Of a stretch of 64,000 bases of DNA, positions 43,653 through 50,321 are shown piece by piece. Location: the NCBI RefSeq assembly GCF_042685105.1, contig NZ_JBHUMO010000044.1, forward strand, positions 124,001 to 188,000. The letters run 5' to 3'. Numbering within the stretch: position 1 is the stretch's first letter; every line of letters begins with the position of its first letter. This DNA is from Enterococcus_G camelliae (GTDB lineage: Bacteria > Bacillota > Bacilli > Lactobacillales > Enterococcaceae). Below the pieces are notes generated by a model. It was not told the origin of the DNA and did no database searches. It saw only the letters and a list, made by a program, of their open reading frames with translations. Position numbers and translations under genes: made by a program.

Positions 43653-45218
43653 GTGACAAACGTTGACAATATGCCTAACGTTGAAAAAATCATTGTGCTG
43701 GATTACGGAAGTCAATACAATCAATTAATCACGCGTCGCATTCGTGAATTTGGCGTCTTTTCAGAGCTACTAAGCCATCGTATCACGGCTGAAGAAATCA
43801 AAAAAATGCAACCGAAAGGAATCATTCTCTCTGGGGGACCGAACTCGGTATATGATAACGGCTCTTTTGGCATTGATGAAGCAATTTTTGATTTAGGGAT
43901 TCCAATTTTGGGTATTTGTTATGGTATGCAATTAATGACCAATCGACTGGGCGGCACTGTTGAAGCCGCTAAAAACAAAGAATACGGTAAAGCTGAACTG
44001 GAAGTATTGTCGAGTGACGCTGCTCTTTTCACGGCCACGCCTGAAAAACAAACTGTCTGGATGAGTCATGGTGATTTGGTCACAAAAGCTCCTGAAGGGT
44101 TTACAATCGTGGGTACTAGTAAAGATTGCCCCATCGCTTCAATCGAACATTCAGAACGAAAAATGTATGGAGTCCAATTCCACCCTGAAGTGCGCCATTC
44201 TGAATATGGCAATGATTTGTTGCGAAACTTCGCTCTAACTGTGTGCGGATGTAAAGGCGACTGGAGCATGGAAAACTTCATTGATATGCAAGTGAAAGCG
44301 ATTCGTGAGAAAGTCGGCAAGAAAAAAGTTTTGCTTGGCCTATCAGGCGGTGTTGATTCAAGTGTTGTGGGTGTGTTATTACAAAAAGCAATTGGCGATC
44401 AATTGACCTCTATCTTTGTTGATCACGGTCTACTACGCAAAGGTGAAGCCGACCAAGTGATGGACGCACTGGGTGGCAAATTTGGCTTGAACATTATTAA
44501 AGTGGATGCTAAGGAGCGCTTCCTAAACAAACTAGCTGGCGTAGCTGACCCCGAACAAAAACGAAAAATTATCGGTAATGAATTCGTGTATCTGTTTGAT
44601 GACGAAGCAACCAAATTAGCTGGAAAAGAAGGAATTTCCTTCTTAGCACAGGGAACACTATATACAGATGTAATTGAATCTGGAACGGAAACAGCCCAAA
44701 CCATCAAGTCCCACCATAACGTAGGTGGTCTACCTGAGGATATGCAATTTGAACTGATTGAGCCGCTAAATACTCTTTTCAAAGATGAAGTGCGTGCGTT
44801 GGGGACAGAACTTGGAATGCCTGATAGCATTGTTTGGCGTCAACCTTTCCCTGGTCCAGGATTAGGGATTCGAGTGCTGGGTGAAATCACGGAAGAAAAA
44901 TTAACGATTGTCCGTGATTCAGATGCCATTTTACGTGAAGAAATTGCTTTGGCCGGTCTGGATCGAGATATTTGGCAATACTTCACCGTCTTACCAGGTA
45001 TTCGTTCTGTAGGTGTAATGGGTGATGGCCGTACGTATGACTACACTGTAGGTATTCGTGCAGTTACCTCCATCGATGGCATGACGGCTGATTTTGCTCG
45101 TATTCCTTGGGATGTTCTGCAAAAAATATCTGTTCGGATCGTCAATGAAGTGGCACACGTCAATCGAATTGTGTATGATATTACGAGTAAACCCCCCGCA
45201 ACAGTCGAGTGGGAATAG
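43653..45218 (+). CDS. guaA: GMP synthase (glutamine-hydrolysing)
   Basis: Converts XMP to GMP. The 521 residues begin at GTG 43653, eight bases after AGGGG. The glutaminase domain has the nucleophile in GICYGMQL (Cys89) and FHPEVRHSE. The ATP-pyrophosphatase P-loop is SGGVDSS (231-237). The C-terminal dimerisation domain ends TSKPPATVEWE. The 3' end of guaA is a known integration hotspot for genomic islands, and here integrase debris lies directly behind it. The CDS itself is intact. Confidence 0.98.
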   Translation: MTNVDNMPNVEKIIVLDYGSQYNQLITRRIREFGVFSELLSHRITAEEIKKMQPKGIILSGGPNSVYDNGSFGIDEAIFDLGIPILGICYGMQLMTNRLGGTVEAAKNKEYGKAELEVLSSDAALFTATPEKQTVWMSHGDLVTKAPEGFTIVGTSKDCPIASIEHSERKMYGVQFHPEVRHSEYGNDLLRNFALTVCGCKGDWSMENFIDMQVKAIREKVGKKKVLLGLSGGVDSSVVGVLLQKAIGDQLTSIFVDHGLLRKGEADQVMDALGGKFGLNIIKVDAKERFLNKLAGVADPEQKRKIIGNEFVYLFDDEATKLAGKEGISFLAQGTLYTDVIESGTETAQTIKSHHNVGGLPEDMQFELIEPLNTLFKDEVRALGTELGMPDSIVWRQPFPGPGLGIRVLGEITEEKLTIVRDSDAILREEIALAGLDRDIWQYFTVLPGIRSVGVMGDGRTYDYTVGIRAVTSIDGMTADFARIPWDVLQKISVRIVNEVAHVNRIVYDITSKPPATVEWE

Positions 45219-45225
45219 TCGCAGG

Positions 45226-45270
45226 AGAGTCAGAAATCTTTTTATATCAAGGTTTTCTGACTCTTTTTAT
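45226..45270 (+). terminator. guaA terminator
   Basis: AGAGTCAGAAA (45226-45236) pairs perfectly with TTTCTGACTCT (45254-45264) and a T-rich tract follows. It lies between guaA and the 3' end of the integrase remnant. Confidence 0.88.
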
Positions 45271-45575
45271 TTTGTCATTGCACTTTCATTGCACTTTTTC
45301 TTTTCAGGTTGCCTTAAATAATTAACCGTGAATTGATTTCTGGGCGACGTATCAAAATTCTTTTTCACAGGCTCAAAGTCAAGAATGCCATTCAATTTAT
45401 CCGCTACTTGGAAATTACTGTTCAGATATAAATGTCCATAGATTCCTAGTGTCGTTTCGATATCCTAATGTCCTAGACGCTTTTTGATTATCAATGGATT
45501 TTCACTCATACTGATTAAGAGTGAGGCATGAGAATGACGCAGCGCATGGATTCGGATACGGTGGCATCTTCTTTT
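45267..45575 (-). pseudogene. tyrosine recombinase (phage/ICE integrase) C-terminal fragment
   Basis: Translating the minus strand gives RIRIHALRHSHASLLIS, then KRLGH, an in-frame TAG (complement of 45465-45467), then DIETTLGIYGHLYLNSNF and a tail ending KKKCNESAMTK. This is the catalytic end of a tyrosine recombinase: the LRHSH box with Arg and His, the LGH box, and the Tyr in IYGHL are all visible. A stop interrupts the position where family members read GHxDIETT, and everything N-terminal is missing, so it is non-functional. The C-terminus lies about 50 bases past guaA, as expected if an element once integrated at the guaA 3' end. Confidence 0.85.
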
Positions 45576-45642
45576 ATCTTTAAACGTGTTTTATCTCCGC
45601 AAACTGGATATTGTATCCATTCTGTTATCGCTATTTCTATCA
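45515..45642 (-). pseudogene. Cys-rich KTR-domain protein fragment
   Basis: In a different minus-strand frame from the integrase piece the sequence reads ITEWIQYPVCGDKTRLKIKE, then DATV. This matches the first half of the small cysteine-rich KTR proteins found in Tn916-like conjugative elements, whose usual form is W-I-x-C-P-x-C-G-N-K-T-R-x-K-I-R-E-D-T. The first Cys is Tyr here, and the expected second Cys pair is lost because the frame runs into integrase sequence. The two fragments therefore appear fused by deletion. Confidence 0.65.
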
Positions 45643-45697
45643 CGTTCCTCGCTATCACGATTGATGGAGAGAATCGATATACAAATGTGCCCTAAGC

Positions 45698-45898
45698 TTA
45701 TTTTCCTTCCTCCAATTCAAATAATTCTTCAACAGTTGTTTCTAATAACTTAGCCATTTTCATCGCAAGTTCTAGAGTGGGATTATATTTATCATTTTCA
45801 ACTGCAATAATTGTTTGACGAGTGACAGATAATTTCTCTGCCAAATCTTCTTGACGCAATCCCATTTTTTTCCTTAATTCCTTAATTCTATTTTTCAC
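45698..45898 (-). CDS. small XRE-family helix-turn-helix regulator
   Basis: A 66-residue single-domain HTH protein: KNRIKELRKKMGLRQEDLAE, then KLSVTRQTIIAVENDKYNP. The GTG at 45898 is chosen because it lies nine bases after GAGGTG; a GTG four codons earlier overlaps that site. It follows the membrane-protein gene with coupled signals: the upstream stop lies within this gene's ribosome binding site. The pair resembles common Firmicute cassettes of a short XRE regulator and a small membrane protein. The palindrome at 46225-46248 is a likely target. The function is unknown. Confidence 0.85.
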   Translation of the reverse strand: MKNRIKELRKKMGLRQEDLAEKLSVTRQTIIAVENDKYNPTLELAMKMAKLLETTVEELFELEEGK

Positions 45899-45911
45899 TA
45901 GACTATACACC

Positions 45912-46208
45912 TCATTTCATAAGGAAAAATCCAACTGCTAAAGCAATCAGTGCAAAAACAAATGCAGCAATGATTCCTAAAATACCTTTAGACGCTCCAA
46001 CCTTTCCTTTGAGAAACAATTGTGAAAGAAGAAGTACAACCCCTTGAGTAATTATCAGGAAAAACATAATACTATCTTTAGTTACTAATTCCTTTGCAGT
46101 GATACATTCCATGATCCAATAAACAATTTCAAAAATCATTGAATACAGGAAAGTAATTCTAATTGCTTGCAAAGTGTGTGCTTGTTCCATTTCATCCATT
46201 TTTTTCAC
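45912..46208 (-). CDS. small membrane protein paired with XRE regulator
   Basis: A 98-residue protein with a short charged N-terminus and three predicted membrane helices (about residues 18-36, 47-65 and 75-97, ending VFALIALAVGFFLMK). It starts with GTG at 46208, seven bases after AAGGAGG. I do not recognise the exact family. Co-transcription with the XRE gene and the palindromic operator at its promoter suggest an autoregulated membrane-linked module. It sits inside mobile-element debris yet both genes look intact. Confidence 0.75.
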   Translation of the reverse strand: MKKMDEMEQAHTLQAIRITFLYSMIFEIVYWIMECITAKELVTKDSIMFFLIITQGVVLLLSQLFLKGKVGASKGILGIIAAFVFALIALAVGFFLMK

Positions 46209-46224
46209 ATAAATACCTCCTTCT

Positions 46225-46280
46225 AAATGTAAATAACTCTTTACATTTATTGTTGTAACTTAACTTCGCTAAAATGGCAA
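46225..46280 (-). promoter_or_regulatory. promoter and palindromic operator of the XRE cassette
   Basis: Minus-strand TTGCCA (complement of 46275-46280) and TACAAC (complement of 46252-46257) are spaced 17 bases. Just downstream, over the expected transcript start, is the palindrome AAATGTAAA-N6-TTTACATTT (46225-46233 and 46240-46248), a good candidate for autorepression by the XRE protein. Confidence 0.7.
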
Positions 46281-46431
46281 AACCTTTTTACATTTTTCCA
46301 TTTTAGAGTGTTCCCGTTACTTACTGCCATTCTTTTCAAGAGTAAATTTGAATTGAGATACTTGGATTTGCGTCAATAAAGCAGACTCATTTTTTGAGAG
46401 CCTTTTTTGAAGTCAATCCACTATCGCGTTG

Positions 46432-46492
46432 TTTCCTGGTTTCAGAGAATGGTCAAACCAAAATCTATTGACCATTCTCTGAAACCAGGAAA
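46432..46492. repeat. perfect 25-bp inverted repeat
   Basis: The arm at 46432-46456 (TTTCCTGGTTTCAGAGAATG plus GTCAA) is exactly complementary to 46468-46492, with an 11-base spacer. There is no adjacent U-tract. It lies next to a transposase fragment and could be a miniature element, a fold-back from two abutting IS ends, or a recombination site. I did not match it to a known IS end. Confidence 0.85.
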
Positions 46493-46548
46493 GGAAATTC
46501 TCGTGAGTTCGTTCAAAAAATGTGAATAGCTATTGCGCGTTGTCAGGC

Positions 46549-46710
46549 TCATTCTTCTGCCTGTTGTGGTTTGATGTACCCGATTGCTCCATATATATAC
46601 GCTTGCAATTACACCATTCAATATATTGAATCCGTTCAAGTTGAGCTTCTTCAAAAGAATGATAAGTCGTTTGGTAGCCTTCTTCTTTCTTTACTTTTAA
46701 TAAAAAAAAT
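46549..46710 (-). pseudogene. IS3-type transposase C-terminal fragment
   Basis: The minus strand reads EEGYQTTYHSFEEAQLERIQ, then YIEWCNCKRIYGAIGYIKP and QQAEE before a stop (complement of 46549-46551). The pattern of Y-x-S-F-E-E-A ... I-x-Y-I-E-W-x-N-x-K-R-I ... I-G-Y-x-x-P is the end of the retroviral-integrase (DDE) domain in IS3-family OrfB proteins. The catalytic Glu and everything before are missing. One further in-frame stretch upstream (LKVKK) may belong. Confidence 0.75.
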
Positions 46711-46732
46711 TCAAATTTCTGAGCATTTTAAT

Positions 46733-46759
46733 TTACTTATAAAAAGTAAGTGATATACT
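46733..46759 (+). promoter_or_regulatory. promoter and TACTT-N5-AAGTA operator of the FMN reductase
   Basis: TTACTT-ATAAA-AAGTAA (46733-46749) is a perfect inverted repeat lying over the -35/spacer region; TATACT (46754-46759) is the -10. TACTT/AAGTA half-sites of this spacing are the type bound by HxlR/MarR-like thiol or quinone sensors in Bacilli. The regulator is not identifiable nearby. Confidence 0.6.
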
Positions 46760-46792
46760 AACTCTTGTAAATAAAAAAAAAGAGGTGCTCAT

Positions 46793-47344
46793 ATGTTAAA
46801 AATTGGTGTTATTTTAGGAAGCGTTCGTGAAGAAAGAAATGGTTTGGCTGTTGCAGAATGGACAGTTGAAAAAGCAAAAGCATTTAGCAATGCTGAAGAT
46901 GTTCAATTTGAATTAGTAGATTTAGCGAATTACGATCTTCCGTTTTTAGGCAAAACTCCGACGGCTGAACAAGGTGCTGCAATTGGTGCTTGGTCAGAAA
47001 AAATTGCTTCATTTGATGGATATATCTTTATCACTGCCGAATACAATCATGGTGTAGCCGGTGCGTTTAAAAATGCATTGGACTTTTTGAAACCTGAATT
47101 TAAAGACAAAGCAGTTGCTTTTGTTGGTTACGGTGGTCTAGGAGCAGCACGCTCAATCGAAAACCTACGTGTGGTTTTAGCAGAACAAGGTCTTGCTTCA
47201 ACACAACGTACCGTAAACTTTTCATTAATGACAGACTTTGAAAATATGTCTACTTTTAAACCAGCCGCTTTCCATGAAGGTGAATTACAAGAACTTCTTG
47301 GTCAATTAATTGGCTGGAGTGGTGCTTTAAAAACTTTACGTTAA
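46793..47344 (+). CDS. NADPH-dependent FMN reductase family protein
   Basis: A 183-residue flavodoxin-like oxidoreductase. The FMN phosphate loop is GSVREERNG near the N-terminus, followed by ITAEYNHGVAGAFKNALDFL and FVGYGGLGAARSIENLR. Relatives reduce flavins, quinones, azo compounds or chromate. AAAGAGGTG precedes the ATG. The operator-like inverted repeat over its promoter suggests induction by electrophiles or quinones, by analogy only. Confidence 0.88.
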   Translation: MLKIGVILGSVREERNGLAVAEWTVEKAKAFSNAEDVQFELVDLANYDLPFLGKTPTAEQGAAIGAWSEKIASFDGYIFITAEYNHGVAGAFKNALDFLKPEFKDKAVAFVGYGGLGAARSIENLRVVLAEQGLASTQRTVNFSLMTDFENMSTFKPAAFHEGELQELLGQLIGWSGALKTLR

Positions 47345-47350
47345 AAAAAT

Positions 47351-47406
47351 AAGCAAAAAAACTGTTTGTAGGGCTATGCAATGCCCCTCAAACAGTTTTT
47401 TTGCTT
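47351..47406. terminator. bidirectional terminator
   Basis: AAGCAAAAAAACTGTTTG (47351-47368) pairs exactly with 47389-47406, with an inner GGGC/GCCC stem. It serves the FMN reductase (plus) and the acetyltransferase (minus). Confidence 0.93.
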
Positions 47407-47423
47407 AAACTTATTTTCCTGCG

Positions 47424-47924
47424 CTAGGAATCAGCTTCCCTTTTGCCTCTGAGTAGCCTTAATTGGTAGGTGAAATCATCCACCCATTGATTAGCCAGAA
47501 ACAGTGTCCCATTTTTTTCTTCCATTCGTTTGAATCCCATATATTCATATAAGCGGATTGCTCGTGGGTTTGTCCCGAGAACATGCAGTTGAATAAATGC
47601 TATGTGTTGTTCTTCAGCACAACAAAGCAGCTGCTTCAATAATTTTTTAGCGATTCCTTTGCCTTGCTCCTCTGGTCGAACAAATAGTTCAAATTCCCAA
47701 AAGGTATATTCAGGTGTTGTGACTGGATAATAGATGAGGGCACCTAAAACAGTCAGGTTTTCAATCATCATAATAGCCTTTCCCTGCTGAATTTTTTGCA
47801 AGAAGCGATCGTATTCATCTGGTCTGTAAGGATGAGGATCCACTTCAATGGTCATCGTTTGTTGGCTGATCTGCCACAATTGTTTTTTTTCATCAGGATT
47901 GACTATACCTACTTTGATTTCCAA
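47424..47924 (-). CDS. GNAT family N-acetyltransferase
   Basis: A 166-residue acetyltransferase of unknown substrate. The acetyl-CoA motif is FVRPEEQGKGIAKKLL, followed by HVLGTNPRAIRLYEYMGFKR, typical of the GNAT fold. The start is TTG at 47924, about nine bases after AAAGGA. A longer frame begins upstream but has no ribosome binding site and no family similarity. It is a single-gene unit. Confidence 0.82.
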   Translation of the reverse strand: MEIKVGIVNPDEKKQLWQISQQTMTIEVDPHPYRPDEYDRFLQKIQQGKAIMMIENLTVLGALIYYPVTTPEYTFWEFELFVRPEEQGKGIAKKLLKQLLCCAEEQHIAFIQLHVLGTNPRAIRLYEYMGFKRMEEKNGTLFLANQWVDDFTYQLRLLRGKREADS

Positions 47925-48062
47925 TGCTTCGCATCCTTTCTTTAGGCTTATTTCTGTCGACAAGCAAAATGTTGAACCTTTTTTCAAGGCTCGTGCTGGA
48001 CTTACCCTCGTGATCTACGTGGTGTTTTTCTATGAATCTGCGATGAATTGCTATAACTAAGG

Positions 48063-48728
48063 CTAACTATCCCATCGTTCCATTGTATATGCCATTTCCC
48101 AAAAGCGGAGTTCATAGATACTGCTTCGATAGAAAGCTTGTTTCATTGCTTCGCGTTCTTGTTCATCCACTTCACTGGCTGCTTGATTGGTCAAGTCAAG
48201 CATTGTTTGGACATCCTCCGTATAGGCTTCGCTATCATAGGTGGCAATCCATTGCTGATACAAAGAAACAGGTGATCCCTCAGCAATCAGACGTTTGCCA
48301 ATCTCATTATACAGCCAATAGCATGGCAATAGACTGGCTATTGTCCGCTGAGTGGTTCCATGATAAAGTTGCTCGTACATATGGTTAACATAATTGTATG
48401 CACTAGGAGCAATGGGTGTTAACTGAATTTCATCAGAAGAAATGGCAAGTTGCTGGAAGAACGCTTTTCGAATTTCAACTTCGCCATTCTTTAGATTTTC
48501 TGCATTCGCTCTTAAAAATTCAGCTGTGCGAGCATCACTACTTTTTTGAGCAGCTAGGCCATGAATTTTTCCAAACTCTTCTAAATAATAGCGATCCTGC
48601 AATAAATAGTATCGGAACACGGAGGGTGCTAGTTCGCCGGAAGCAATCTCCTTGATAAATGGATGTTTATAACTTTTAATCCAAACGGGTTGTGCCATAT
48701 CGAATAATTGATCTGTGAACTTTGTCAT
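48063..48728 (-). CDS. tenA: TenA family thiaminase II / aminopyrimidine aminohydrolase
   Basis: TenA hydrolyses aminopyrimidine breakdown products of thiamine (or thiamine itself) to recover HMP. The 221 residues carry Asp45 in YLLQDRYYL, the nucleophile Cys136 in LLPCYWLYNEIG and the C-terminal Glu in YELRFWEMAY. The ATG at 48728 follows GGGAGAGG. It is preceded by a TPP riboswitch with its own promoter and terminator, so expression falls when thiamine pyrophosphate is plentiful. No thiamine biosynthesis genes accompany it here. Confidence 0.93.
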   Translation of the reverse strand: MTKFTDQLFDMAQPVWIKSYKHPFIKEIASGELAPSVFRYYLLQDRYYLEEFGKIHGLAAQKSSDARTAEFLRANAENLKNGEVEIRKAFFQQLAISSDEIQLTPIAPSAYNYVNHMYEQLYHGTTQRTIASLLPCYWLYNEIGKRLIAEGSPVSLYQQWIATYDSEAYTEDVQTMLDLTNQAASEVDEQEREAMKQAFYRSSIYELRFWEMAYTMERWDS

Positions 48729-48790
48729 TTTAACCTCTCCCACTAACAAATTATTTTTTGATGTCTTATTGTAGACAATGGATACTAATC

Positions 48791-48818
48791 AAAAAAAGCC
48801 CAACATTTTCATGCGGGC
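48791..48818 (-). terminator. TPP riboswitch expression-platform terminator
   Basis: On the minus strand GCCC-G-CAT/ATG-TT-GGGC (complement of 48798-48818) is followed by T7 (complement of 48791-48797), between the aptamer and tenA. It fits ligand-induced termination. Confidence 0.85.
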
Positions 48819-48846
48819 GCCTACTCAGAATAATCATTCTTTGCTC

Positions 48847-48916
48847 AGCTCCCTACGCTAGTACTAACTAGATCAGGTAATATGGGTAATTCTCAGCCAT
48901 CAGGCACCCCAGCTTC
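48847..48916 (-). ncRNA. TPP riboswitch (THI element)
   Basis: The minus strand reads CTGGGGTGCC, GGCTGAGA, ACCC, ACCTGATCTAG, GTACTAGCGTAGGGAGC in order. This is the conserved thiamine pyrophosphate aptamer, including the pyrimidine-binding CUGAGA and the pyrophosphate-side GCGUAGGGA. It is followed by a terminator and tenA. Confidence 0.96.
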
Positions 48917-48925
48917 TTTTTTAAA

Positions 48926-48954
48926 ATTATAACAAGCCTTTTCTTTGCTGTCAA
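48926..48954 (-). promoter_or_regulatory. consensus promoter of the TPP riboswitch-tenA unit
   Basis: Perfect TTGACA (complement of 48949-48954), 17 bases, perfect TATAAT (complement of 48926-48931), with a TG extended -10. It starts transcription about 10 bases before the aptamer. Confidence 0.92.
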
Positions 48955-49002
48955 AATTATTTTAAATCGCTTTCTTTTAACGACAATTGTTTTTTGATGC
49001 AA

Positions 49003-49297
49003 AAAAAAAAGAGACCTAGCAGGATTTATTGTTTTTTTCCGTCATACATTTCATGATGGAGTGTCTATTTGTTGCTCCAACGTTGACTTAAACACCTGCT
49101 AGGCCATATTCAGTTAGTAAGGAATTCGTCAATCTCCCACGCCTTTCTAAAATTTGTAACCTTTAATTCACTTTCACATAGTCAATTACCCTATGTTTCA
49201 ACTAGCTTTTTGTTTCACTGACTTTGTATTCACTGTGTTGCCTTACAAACTCATTTGACTCAATTTAACTAATTGTGGGAATCATTGGTTCCTTACA
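49003..49297 (-). ncRNA. candidate structured noncoding RNA, about 290 nt
   Basis: A self-contained minus-strand unit with a strong promoter (49303-49331) and a terminator ending in T10 (complement of 49001-49010), and no credible ORF. The 5' domain closes by nested helices: GTAAGGAA with TTCCTTAC (49289-49296 with 49117-49124), CCCAC with GTGGG (49275-49279 with 49136-49140), and TTTGTAA with TTACAAA (49243-49249 with 49153-49159), plus a hairpin at 49177-49195. The 3' domain is a branched structure closed by CCTAGCAGG/CCTGCTAGG (49015-49023 and 49095-49103). Inside it are a 6-bp stem (49062-49067 with 49089-49094) and a stem at 49038-49060. It lacks marks of RNase P, tmRNA, SRP RNA and T-box leaders. 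6S-like function is not excluded. Confidence 0.6.
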
Positions 49298-49302
49298 AGT
49301 TC

Positions 49303-49340
49303 ATTATAAGGGATGGCGTCTTTTTTTGCAAGCGTTTTCT
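49303..49340 (-). promoter_or_regulatory. promoter of the candidate RNA with overlapping cre site
   Basis: On the minus strand TTGCAA (complement of 49326-49331) and TATAAT (complement of 49303-49308) are spaced 17 bases. The sequence TTGCAAGCGTTTTCT (49326-49340) matches the catabolite-responsive element consensus WTGNAANCGNWNNCW at every defined position and covers the -35, which would suit repression by CcpA. Confidence 0.7.
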
Positions 49341-49397
49341 ATTAAAAATTCTTTTGCTTTATCAGGCATTCTCGATTCTTCCTCTTAACAAACAGGG

Positions 49398-49403
49398 TAT
49401 AAT
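49398..49403 (+). promoter_or_regulatory. msrA -10 element
   Basis: A perfect TATAAT lies 37 bases before msrA; the -35 at 17 bases (ATTCTT) is weak. The cre-like site 58 bases upstream lies between this promoter and the divergent RNA promoter. Confidence 0.55.
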
Positions 49404-49439
49404 AAATACAGTTGCTAACAGATTACGAAAGGAGCCTTT

Positions 49440-50264
49440 ATGAAACAATCAACCGAAGAAGCATTGACTACACTTTACAATCTCATTCTTAATCCTCGGA
49501 CGCGTGATTGGGAACGTCAACAATTAGAGACTGCCAAACAACGTCTGTACAATCATGAGCGCTTAGCGGATACACTTGCCCAGCTTGAAGTCGTTCTTCG
49601 TCCTTTGGCTACACGACACTCACTCACACCCGATGTTGCCGAATTTTACGCAACGTTAGCCGGCAATTCTGATTTCTCACAACCTTTTGATGATCACCTT
49701 CATTTTACCAAGGATGGTCCGTTTATCGAACGAGCAATTTTCGCTGGTGGTTGCTTTTGGTGTATGGTAGAACCATTTGAGACACGAACAGGTATTTTAG
49801 CTGTTTATTCAGGCTATACTGGTGGGTCAACTGCTAATCCTAGCTATGAAGAGGTTTCTAGAGGACAATCAGGCCACGTTGAGGCTGTTGAAATTATATT
49901 TGATCGTCGAAAAATTTCTTATCAACAATTGAATGCAATCTATTGGCAATTGATTGATCCGACCGATGCCAATGGTCAAATTAATGATCGAGGGACACAA
50001 TATCGACCAATAATCTTTTATCAAAATGCGGAACAACAGCATCTTGCCGAACAAGCAAAGCAAGCGGCAGCTGCTCGCTACCATCGACCAATTGTCGTGG
50101 AGATTCAACCCGCTCAGCCCTTTTGGTTGGCAGAGAACTATCACCAACAATTTTATCAAAAAGAAAAGCAGCGTTATCATCGAATCGAACGTGCCCGTAA
50201 ACAATATCTGCTATTTTTAAAGATGCAAAACAATGTGTGCTCTTTTTTTCATAAAGCGAAGTAA
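49440..50264 (+). CDS. msrA: peptide methionine-S-sulfoxide reductase MsrA with N-terminal extension
   Basis: Repairs oxidised methionine (S form). The catalytic motif GGCFWC puts the active Cys at residue 105, because about 95 residues of charged helical sequence precede the MsrA domain. Family motifs VYSGYTGGSTANPSYEEVS, SGHVEAVEI and GTQYRPIIFY follow. A Cys near the C-terminus (residue 267 of 274) could serve as resolving cysteine. AAAGGAG precedes the ATG. No msrB is adjacent. Long N-terminal extensions are seen in some lactic acid bacterial MsrA; their role is unclear. Confidence 0.92.
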   Translation: MKQSTEEALTTLYNLILNPRTRDWERQQLETAKQRLYNHERLADTLAQLEVVLRPLATRHSLTPDVAEFYATLAGNSDFSQPFDDHLHFTKDGPFIERAIFAGGCFWCMVEPFETRTGILAVYSGYTGGSTANPSYEEVSRGQSGHVEAVEIIFDRRKISYQQLNAIYWQLIDPTDANGQINDRGTQYRPIIFYQNAEQQHLAEQAKQAAAARYHRPIVVEIQPAQPFWLAENYHQQFYQKEKQRYHRIERARKQYLLFLKMQNNVCSFFHKAK

Positions 50265-50321
50265 TTCTTGTTATCCCTGCGTGTACTTGCTTTGCAAAGG
50301 GGCCTTCGTAGCAAACGTTCC

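Noticed and set aside
48916..48990. cre-like site near the tenA promoter (AAGAAAGCGATTTAA on the minus strand)
   Set aside because: Two mismatches at defined positions of the cre consensus and an unfavourable place upstream of the -35.
49003..49297. RNase P RNA, tmRNA, SRP RNA or T-box identity for the candidate RNA
   Set aside because: None of their diagnostic stretches (for example the T-box GGGTGGAACC motif, the tmRNA CCA end with tRNA-like T arm, the SRP GGAA loop region) is present. 6S RNA could not be excluded.
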